Below are positions 1 to 6,720 of a DNA stretch of 6,720 nt, piece by piece. Origin of the DNA: an uncultured Clostridium sp. (GTDB lineage Bacteria > Bacillota > Clostridia > Lachnospirales > Lachnospiraceae); contig CANRXD010000094.1 in assembly GCA_947643685.1 (NCBI GenBank), forward strand, positions 1-6,720, given 5' to 3'. The translations under genes were made by a program, and so were the position numbers. Every line of letters begins with the position of its first letter. The first letter of the stretch is position 1. The notes below the pieces were generated by a model. That model saw only the letters and a list, made by a program, of their open reading frames with translations, was not told where the DNA came from and did no database searches.

Positions 1-95
1 TTACAGAAATTCCCTGTACTTCTTCTGCAGGATTTACAAGACTAAAATGAAAAAGGGAAAAGTGAGGAAAAAAAGTGGAGACAAGGGATAAGAAG

Positions 96-998
96 ATGCA
101 GGCATCAAGAACGATCGGCGTTATTATTACCATTCTCGGCGGCTGCCTCTGGGGCGCCTCCGGGGCCTGCGGGCAATACCTGTTTGAAAATAAAGGGGTG
201 ACCAGCAGGTGGCTGGTTCCGGTGAGGCTTGTAATGGCAGGAGTCTGTATGCTGGTTTATTATATCGGAAAGGAGCGAACAAAGGCCTTTCGGATATGGA
301 AAAACCGGAAGGACGCAGTGGATGTGATCATTTACGGTATTTTTGGGCTGATGCTCTGCCAGTTTACTTATTTTACCACCATTGAGCTTTCCAACGCAGG
401 AACAGCCACGGTCATACAGTATATTTCCCCGGCCATTGTCATGGTACTGGTCTGTTTTATGGAAAAGCGTCTGCCGAAATTCATTGAAATTCTGGCGCTT
501 CTGTTTGCAATTGTGGGTATTTTTATCATCGCCACCCACGGAAATATCCACCAAATGGCCATTTCCAAAGAAGCGCTGATTGTGGGTCTGATTTCCGCTC
601 TGACAGTGGTGCTTTACAACATGCAGCCCAGGCGTTTAATGGCCTATTACCCTACTCCGTATCTTCTGGCCTGGGGGATGGTGATCGGCGGAATTGTGCT
701 TTCCTTTTTGTTCCAGCCGTGGAAGTACCATTATACCATAGATATGAGTTTTCTGGCAGCATTTCTGGCCATTGTACTTTTGGGAACGATTGTGGCGTTT
801 TCCCTCTATATGCAGGGCGTGAAGCTCATTGGCCCGGCGCGTGCCAGCCTCTATGCCTGTACGGAGCCCATTGCGTCGGCGCTTCTTTCCTTCTTCTGGC
901 TTAAGGTGCCTTTTGTGGCGGTGGATTTTCTGGGATTCGGATTAATTATTGCTACGATTCTGATGCTGGGCTTTTCTGATCTTAAGAAGGAGAAGTAG
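96..998 (+). CDS. EamA/DMT-family membrane transporter
   Basis: A drug/metabolite-transporter superfamily permease of about 300 residues, the usual family length, probably exporting or importing a small metabolite across the cytoplasmic membrane; the substrate cannot be read from sequence. Ten hydrophobic segments are visible (numbering from the upstream GTG, roughly 13-30, 46-64, 84-101, 110-128, 137-154, 166-182, 196-213, 226-246, 256-276, 280-300), forming two five-helix EamA repeats. Family-like signatures are GGCLWGASGACGQYLF in helix 1, AGTATVIQYISPAI before helix 4, and ASLYACTEPIASALLS in the second repeat. I prefer the ATG at 96 (AAGGG at 83-87, 8-base spacing). A GTG at 75 (GAGG at 64-67, 7-base spacing) would add seven charged residues and cannot be excluded. 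The gene ends with TAG at 998. The 112 bases that follow carry a separate promoter, so it is probably not in an operon with the next gene. Confidence 0.9.
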   Translation: MQASRTIGVIITILGGCLWGASGACGQYLFENKGVTSRWLVPVRLVMAGVCMLVYYIGKERTKAFRIWKNRKDAVDVIIYGIFGLMLCQFTYFTTIELSNAGTATVIQYISPAIVMVLVCFMEKRLPKFIEILALLFAIVGIFIIATHGNIHQMAISKEALIVGLISALTVVLYNMQPRRLMAYYPTPYLLAWGMVIGGIVLSFLFQPWKYHYTIDMSFLAAFLAIVLLGTIVAFSLYMQGVKLIGPARASLYACTEPIASALLSFFWLKVPFVAVDFLGFGLIIATILMLGFSDLKKEK

Positions 999-1058
999 GG
1001 TTAGTACGGTTATGGGGCCGAAGTAGGCTGCAAGTGGAAAATGATATTGGTTTCATCG

Positions 1059-1087
1059 TTTACTTTTATGCTAATTTCAGATATAAT
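1059..1087 (+). promoter_or_regulatory. Predicted sigma-A promoter of the abiE pair
   Basis: A perfect TATAAT at 1082-1087 lies 17 bases after TTTACT at 1059-1064 (four of six matches to TTGACA). The expected transcription start, near 1093-1095, gives a very short leader before the ATG at 1111, with an AAAGGA ribosome binding site at 1097-1102. This is a motif-based prediction. The exact -10 and optimal spacing make it the best promoter in the window. Confidence 0.6.
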
Positions 1088-1094
1088 GTTAGCA
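1069..1094 (+). promoter_or_regulatory. Inverted repeat over the -10 box, candidate AbiEi operator
   Basis: TGCTAA (1069-1074) and TTAGCA (1089-1094) are perfect reverse complements separated by 14 bases, and they bracket the TATAAT at 1082-1087. AbiEi antitoxins are known to repress their own promoter by binding inverted repeats. The position, where binding would block RNA polymerase, suits such an operator. Each arm is only 6 bp, so chance is possible; the operator role is inference. Confidence 0.4.
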
Positions 1095-1110
1095 CGAAAG
1101 GAATGATACC

Positions 1111-1704
1111 ATGAACCGATTTGAACAGCTCGACCAACTAATGAAGGAATATGGCGGTACGATCCAGACCTTCCAGGTGTTGGAGGCCGGAATCAGTAAG
1201 CCCGTCTTTTATGCCTATGCAAAAGAAAAGGGACTGGAACAGGCAGCGCATGGCATTTATGTTGCACCGGATACCTGGACAGATGCCATGTATCTGTTGC
1301 ATTTGCGCTGTGGGCAGGCCGTATTCTCTCATGAAACAGCGTTATTTTTCCACGATCTGACTGACAGGGAGCCGTTTCGGTATTCCGTTACGGTCAAGAC
1401 CGGCTATAATCCATTCCGTCTACGAGAGGACAGTGTTCAGGTCTATACGGTAAAAAGGGAGTTGCATGAGGTGGGAATGACCACCGGGCAGACCCCATTC
1501 GGCCATGTGGTACCGGTTTACAATATGGAGCGGACAATCTGCGACCTGCTCCGCAGCCGTAGTCGTATGGAAATCCAGGTGTTCCAAGGTGCCTTAAAGC
1601 AGTATGCCCGGAGGAAAGACAAGAACCTGCGGATGCTGATGCAGTATGCGGCCATGTTCCATGTAGAAAAAATACTTCGACAGTATTTGGAGGTACTTTT
1701 GTAG
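1111..1704 (+). CDS. abiEi: AbiEi-type type IV antitoxin / transcriptional repressor
   Basis: A 197-residue protein resembling AbiEi, the antitoxin of the type IV AbiE toxin-antitoxin (phage abortive infection) system. These cytoplasmic proteins counter the AbiEii nucleotidyltransferase toxin and repress their own operon. An N-terminal winged-helix region (residues 1 to about 50: a start like MNRFEQLDQLMKEYGG, then HGIYV at 47-51) is followed by the C-terminal antitoxin domain, with FSHETALFFHDLTD at 72-85 and ERTICDLLR at 140-148, both family-typical from memory. The length is normal and no frame break is seen. The start is set by AAAGGA at 1097-1102, 8 bases before the ATG. The stop TAG overlaps the GTG of the partner gene by one base, the usual coupled arrangement. 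Here the partner is truncated, so AbiEi may be an orphan repressor. Confidence 0.82.
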   Translation: MNRFEQLDQLMKEYGGTIQTFQVLEAGISKPVFYAYAKEKGLEQAAHGIYVAPDTWTDAMYLLHLRCGQAVFSHETALFFHDLTDREPFRYSVTVKTGYNPFRLREDSVQVYTVKRELHEVGMTTGQTPFGHVVPVYNMERTICDLLRSRSRMEIQVFQGALKQYARRKDKNLRMLMQYAAMFHVEKILRQYLEVLL

Positions 1705-2063
1705 TGATAACAACGGCAAGACAAATAAAAGATCTGATCCGTAATCTTTCCAGAAAGAACGCTGCGGACGCGCATATTTTGATGCGGAATTACATGATGG
1801 AACGGTTTCTGGAGCGCATCGCGCTCTCTGACTATAAGGACAGATTTATCTTAAGGGGTGGGATGCTGGTGGCTGCAATGGTTGGTCTGGATGCCCGCGC
1901 TACGATGGACATGGACGCTACGATCAAAGGGGCCAATATCAGTGTGGAGAATGTGGAAAACATCATATCTTCCTGCCAGGGCTTTATACCAGATGGGAGG
2001 CGGCGTATGAACGATAGGACCTGGCTGGCAAAGTTTACTCTGCTATGTACCGCTGATGATTGA
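1704..2063 (+). pseudogene. abiEii: Truncated AbiEii nucleotidyltransferase toxin
   Basis: The N-terminal part of an AbiEii toxin (MNT/DUF1814-type nucleotidyltransferase fold). It starts at GTG 1704, overlapping the abiEi stop by one base, with GGAGG at 1689-1693. Residues 1-89 look normal: an N-terminal helix (TARQIKDLIRNLS), NYMMERFLERI at 29-39, the GG nucleotide-binding motif LRGGMLV at 50-56 and the metal-binding DxD as MDMDATIKG at 68-76. After about residue 89 (base 1970) the sequence becomes a short unrecognised tail of 30 residues ending at TGA 2063. AbiEii proteins are usually near 280-300 residues, so the later catalytic motifs and the C-terminal helical domain are missing. I found no continuation in the other two frames, so a deletion or recombination is likelier than a simple frameshift. 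The product is probably inactive. A short stable fragment with a new role is possible but unsupported. Confidence 0.75.
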
Positions 2064-2096
2064 AACTGGTAGAGTGATATACTTAAAACATATGTT
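2060..2096 (+). promoter_or_regulatory. Weak candidate promoter and 10-bp palindrome upstream of the fusion gene
   Basis: TTGAAA at 2060-2065 (five of six matches) is followed after 18 bases by TAAAAC at 2084-2089, a poor -10 box; TATACT at 2078-2083 is a better box but lacks a spaced -35. A perfect palindrome AACATATGTT occupies 2087-2096, just before the ribosome binding site. The fusion gene may instead be read from the abiE promoter. No TetM-like leader peptide or attenuator is visible in this 54-base gap. Confidence 0.25.
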
Positions 2097-2103
2097 CTCA
2101 CAA

Positions 2104-2110
2104 AAGGAGG
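2104..2110 (+). promoter_or_regulatory. Strong ribosome binding site of the GTPase-NYN fusion
   Basis: A full AAGGAGG lies 7 bases before the ATG at 2118, which fixes the start of the 951-residue protein and puts the G1 loop at the usual distance from the N-terminus. Confidence 0.85.
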
Positions 2111-2117
2111 AAATTTT

Positions 2118-4973
2118 ATGGGCGGGCGGACAGAGGAGAAGGAACCGGAAAAGAATATTTGCGTGGGGCTGCTGGCCCATGTGGATGCGGGAAAGACAAC
2201 GCTTTCGGAGGCCATTTTATACCTGACGGGAAGTATCCGAAAGCTGGGCCGGGTGGATAACCGGGATGCTTTTCTGGATACGTATGCCCTGGAGAGAGCC
2301 AGAGGAATTACGATTTTTTCCAAGCAGGCTGAATTTATGTTAAACCACAGGCCTGTGACGCTTCTGGATACGCCTGGCCATGTGGATTTTTCTTCCGAGA
2401 TGGAGCGAACGCTGCAGGTGCTGGATTATGCGGTGTTGGTCATCAACGGAGCGGACGGCGTGCAGGGCCACACGGAGACCCTGTGGCGGCTTTTAAAACG
2501 TTACCGGATTCCTGTGTTTTTATTTGTAAATAAGATGGACCAGGCCGGGACAGACCGGAAGCGGCTCCTGGGAGATTTGAAGAAACGGCTGGACGGAGCG
2601 ATTGTGGATTTTGAGGGCTTCGGGACGTTTGTGTCGGAAAAAACAAAACGTCTGGAATGGAACGGGAATGGAAATGGGAATGGGAATGCAGCGGAGCGGT
2701 TAGAGGAGCTTGCCATGTGCAGTGAACCGCTTCTGGAAACCTATCTGGAATCGGGGACCATGGATGGATGGGAAATCCGGGACGCTATTGAAAAGAGAAA
2801 GGTCTTTCCCTGCTATTTTGGCTCGGCTTTAAAGCTTACCGGTGTGGAGGAGTTTTTAAAAGGATTCGAAATCTTTGCCAAAGCCAGGGAGTATCCGAAA
2901 GAATTTGGGGCCAAGGTATTTAAAATTTCAAGGGATGATCAGGGAAACCGTCTGACCCATTTGAAAATCACCGGAGGGACTCTTAAGGTGAAGGAATTCC
3001 TGGATGGGAAGGAGGAAAAGGTGAACCAGATCCGGGTGTATTCCGGGCAGAAATTTGAGACGGCAGGCGAGGTAACGGCCGGCAGAATCTGCGCGGTCAC
3101 CGGTCCTTTAAAAACCAGGCCGGGCCAGGGCTTCGGCATAGAGATCCAGTCGGGGAGCCCCATGCTGGAGCCGGTTCTTACCTATAAGGTTCATCTGCCC
3201 CAGGGATGTGATGTTCATGGAATGCTTAAGAACTTAAGGATGCTGGAGGAAGAGGATCCGCAGCTTCATATTGCCTGGAATGAAACTCTTGGAGAGATTC
3301 AGGCCCAGGTCATGGGAGATGTACAGATTGAAATTTTAAAGAGCCAGATTAAAGAACGGTTTGATACGGATGTGGAGTTTGGGAGCGGCAATATTGTTTA
3401 TAAAGAAACCATCATGCACCCGGTGGAAGGCGTGGGCCATTTTGAGCCGCTGCGCCATTATGCGGAGGTCCACCTTCTTATGGAGCCGGGGGATGTGGGG
3501 AGCGGTCTTATACTGGAGGCCGACTGCAGCGAGGATGTGCTGGATAAAAACTGGCAGAGGTTAATTCTTACTCATCTGGAGGAAAAAAGGCACCGGGGAA
3601 TTCTTACGGGTTCAGAGATTACAGATATGAAGATCACCCTGATTGCAGGAAGAGCCCATTTAAAACATACGGAAGGCGGCGATTTCCGTCAGGCTACGTA
3701 CCGGGCTGTCCGTCAGGGATTAAGAGAGGCCGGGTGCCGCCTTCTGGAGCCTTATTATTCCTTTGTGCTGGAAGTGCCCCGGGAGTCTGTGGGCCGCACC
3801 ATGGCAGACCTGGAACGGATGCAGGGGACCTTTGGGGCTCCGGAGCAGGAAAAGGATATGGCGGTTCTGAAAGGAAGCGCGCCTGTGGTGACCATGCGGG
3901 ATTACCAGAGGGACGTGGCCGCCTACACAGGAGGGCGGGGGAGACTTTCGCTGAGTTTTAAGGGCTATGAACTATGTCACAATGAGGAAGAGGTCATAAA
4001 TCAGGCGGGCTATGATTTTGATCTGGACCTTCAGGATCCGGCGGGTTCTGTATTTTGTTCCCATGGAGCCGGGTTTACGGTGCCATGGGACCAGGTGAAG
4101 CAGTATATGCATGTGGCAAGCCCGCTCACAAAGATACGACCTGAGCTCTGTCGGAGAACGGCCGCGGCAGACAGTCAGGCAGCAAAGGAAGGTGGATCTG
4201 CGGCTGAGATCACAGCAGGGACAGCTGTGGGCTGCGGCCCGGGATCCGGAAGCCGGAAAGGAGTTCCGGCCGTTTCCGGCCGTCTTTCTGTTTCTCTTAG
4301 CGAGGACAGGGAGCTGGAGGAAATTTTCATCCGTACTTTCGGTGAGCCCAGACGGTCATATCCATCCGGAGGGGATTCCAGACGGGTCATACGGGCAAAG
4401 GATACGGAAAGCCGCGGACAGAGGAAAACAGCCGAATCAGAGCCGGAGGAAGAGTATCTTCTGGTGGACGGATATAATATTATCTTTGCCTGGGAGGAAT
4501 TGAATGAACTGGCGAAGACCAACATTGATGGAGCCAGGTATCGTCTGATGGACATTTTATGTAATTATCAGGGGTTTAAAAAATGTACACTGATTGTGGT
4601 GTTCGATGCCTACAAGGTGACGGGAAACACGGGAGAAGCTCAGAAGTACCACAATATCCATGTGGTTTATACAAAGGAAGCGGAGACTGCGGACCAGTAT
4701 ATCGAGAAACTGGCCCATAAAATCGGCCAGAAGTACCGGGTAACAGTAGCCACCTCAGACGGACTGGAGCAGCTCATTATCCGGGGACAGGGATGCCTTC
4801 TGATGTCGGCCAGGGACCTTAAGGAGGAAGTGGAGTATGTGAATCGCCTCATTGATGAGGAAAAGGGGAAACTTAAGGAAGGTCCGGGGAAGTCCGGAAA
4901 AAACTATCTTCTGTCCCATGCCGATCATGAGACGAAGGAATATCTGGAGGAAGTACGTCTGGGAAAGCAATAA
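2118..4973 (+). CDS. TetM/EF-G-like ribosomal GTPase fused to a YacP/Rae1-like NYN endonuclease
   Basis: A 951-residue cytoplasmic protein expected to act on the ribosome. Residues 1 to about 666 follow the TetM/TetO ribosomal protection plan (TetM itself is 639 residues). The G domain has G1 AHVDAGKT 20-27, G2 RGITI 62-66, G3 DTPGH 84-88, G4 NKMD 138-141 and a G5-like GSAL; domain II starts near 260, domain III near 350, and domains IV and V run to about 640, ending with GSVFCSHGAGF and VPWDQVKQYMH (643-665). Residues 667-778 are an Ala/Gly/Ser/Arg-rich linker. Residues 780 to about 915 are a complete NYN domain like B. subtilis YacP/Rae1, an A-site mRNA endonuclease: VDGYN 783-787, VVFDAY 827-832, TKEAETAD 852-859, ATSD 878-881, GQG 890-892 and SARDLKEEVEY 897-907. 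The acidic residues D784, D830, D859 and D881 are present, so nuclease activity is plausible. The domain IV loop (510-521) lacks TetM's Tyr-Tyr-Ser-Pro, so an automatic tetracycline resistance label would be unsafe. Domain calls are firm; the joint function is inferred. Confidence 0.9.
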   Translation: MGGRTEEKEPEKNICVGLLAHVDAGKTTLSEAILYLTGSIRKLGRVDNRDAFLDTYALERARGITIFSKQAEFMLNHRPVTLLDTPGHVDFSSEMERTLQVLDYAVLVINGADGVQGHTETLWRLLKRYRIPVFLFVNKMDQAGTDRKRLLGDLKKRLDGAIVDFEGFGTFVSEKTKRLEWNGNGNGNGNAAERLEELAMCSEPLLETYLESGTMDGWEIRDAIEKRKVFPCYFGSALKLTGVEEFLKGFEIFAKAREYPKEFGAKVFKISRDDQGNRLTHLKITGGTLKVKEFLDGKEEKVNQIRVYSGQKFETAGEVTAGRICAVTGPLKTRPGQGFGIEIQSGSPMLEPVLTYKVHLPQGCDVHGMLKNLRMLEEEDPQLHIAWNETLGEIQAQVMGDVQIEILKSQIKERFDTDVEFGSGNIVYKETIMHPVEGVGHFEPLRHYAEVHLLMEPGDVGSGLILEADCSEDVLDKNWQRLILTHLEEKRHRGILTGSEITDMKITLIAGRAHLKHTEGGDFRQATYRAVRQGLREAGCRLLEPYYSFVLEVPRESVGRTMADLERMQGTFGAPEQEKDMAVLKGSAPVVTMRDYQRDVAAYTGGRGRLSLSFKGYELCHNEEEVINQAGYDFDLDLQDPAGSVFCSHGAGFTVPWDQVKQYMHVASPLTKIRPELCRRTAAADSQAAKEGGSAAEITAGTAVGCGPGSGSRKGVPAVSGRLSVSLSEDRELEEIFIRTFGEPRRSYPSGGDSRRVIRAKDTESRGQRKTAESEPEEEYLLVDGYNIIFAWEELNELAKTNIDGARYRLMDILCNYQGFKKCTLIVVFDAYKVTGNTGEAQKYHNIHVVYTKEAETADQYIEKLAHKIGQKYRVTVATSDGLEQLIIRGQGCLLMSARDLKEEVEYVNRLIDEEKGKLKEGPGKSGKNYLLSHADHETKEYLEEVRLGKQ
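2661..2688 (+). repeat. In-frame AATGGG hexanucleotide microsatellite
   Basis: Four to five imperfect copies of a 6-base unit (AACGGG, AATGGA, AATGGG, AATGGG, then AATG) encode an Asn-Gly repeat at residues 182-190 of the fusion protein. It lies in the variable part of the G domain after the G4 motif, where a surface loop is expected. Because the unit is two codons long, copy changes by slippage would keep the reading frame. Confidence 0.75.
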
Positions 4974-4987
4974 ATTCCGCCGGCTAA

Positions 4988-6666
<1,679 letters not shown>

Positions 6667-6720
6667 AGCCAATCTTTTGCTGCTGGTCACAGAAAAAAAT
6701 CCTTGCATTTTCCTGGGAAA
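6667..6720. other. Downstream tail with no supported gene
   Basis: The last 54 bases show no start codon with a ribosome binding site, no terminator with a T-run and no repeat. The strand and nature of the next gene cannot be judged from what is present. Confidence 0.5.

Noticed and set aside
1..30. Minus-strand gene end (TTA at 1-3 reading as a stop codon)
   Set aside because: An in-frame stop appears about ten codons upstream, so no coding tail can be supported.
33..61. Promoter with TTTACA at 33-38 for the EamA gene
   Set aside because: No acceptable -10 box at 16-18 bases; the nearest AT-rich box (TAAAAT 43-48) is far too close.
105..554. 149-codon open frame on the minus strand
   Set aside because: Lies entirely opposite the clear EamA permease gene; its protein is His/Cys/Pro-rich with no recognisable domain.
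1832..2323. 163-codon open frame on the minus strand across the abiEii remnant and the fusion gene start
   Set aside because: Antisense to recognisable AbiEii and GTPase G1/G2 motifs; no family likeness.
4111..4503. 130-codon + strand frame over the linker of the fusion protein, considered as a frameshifted or nested gene
   Set aside because: The fusion frame is open throughout and carries a family-like ELEEIF motif; the other frame is a shadow of GC-rich linker sequence.
2118..4973. Calling the fusion gene tet(M)-type tetracycline resistance
   Set aside because: The drug-site loop residues are replaced and an extra nuclease domain is present, so the resistance label is not supported by sequence.

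Overview
The window looks like a stretch of a Gram-positive Clostridia chromosome, most likely Lachnospiraceae or a close relative. This is inferred from strong AAGGAGG ribosome binding sites, moderate GC, and the best-remembered resemblances of the proteins: a TetM-like GTPase carrying a YacP domain, a clostridial-type glycerol kinase, and an AbiE pair of the type common in Firmicutes. All supported genes are on the + strand. No rRNA, tRNA, CRISPR array, insertion sequence or integrase gene is visible.

Layout. 96-998: a ten-helix EamA/DMT-family permease. 999-1110: an intergenic gap with a good sigma-A-type promoter whose -10 box lies inside a 6-bp inverted repeat. 1111-1704: an intact AbiEi-type antitoxin/repressor. 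1704-2063: the N-terminal third or so of its partner toxin AbiEii, joined by a 1-base overlap; it keeps the nucleotidyltransferase GG and DxD motifs, but similarity to the family stops near base 1970, so I treat it as a remnant. 2118-4973: a 951-residue fusion protein with an EF-G/TetM-like translational GTPase at the N-terminus, a low-complexity linker, and a complete YacP/Rae1-like NYN endonuclease domain at the C-terminus. 5027-6604: glycerol kinase GlpK. 6601-6666: a possible 21-codon small ORF overlapping the glpK stop as ATGA. The last ~55 bases hold no supported gene.

How they fit together. AbiEi and the AbiEii fragment form a degraded type IV toxin-antitoxin (abortive infection) locus that may still be autoregulated. 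The GTPase-NYN fusion is the most interesting object: it joins a module known to bind the ribosomal A-site/factor site with a module whose B. subtilis relative (Rae1) cleaves mRNA in the ribosomal A site, which suggests a single-protein ribosome rescue or mRNA surveillance factor rather than simple tetracycline resistance. In agreement, the domain IV loop that contacts the drug site in TetM aligns without gaps but has lost the Tyr-Tyr-Ser-Pro residues. GlpK follows after 53 bases and may be co-transcribed with the fusion gene, but no functional link is evident.
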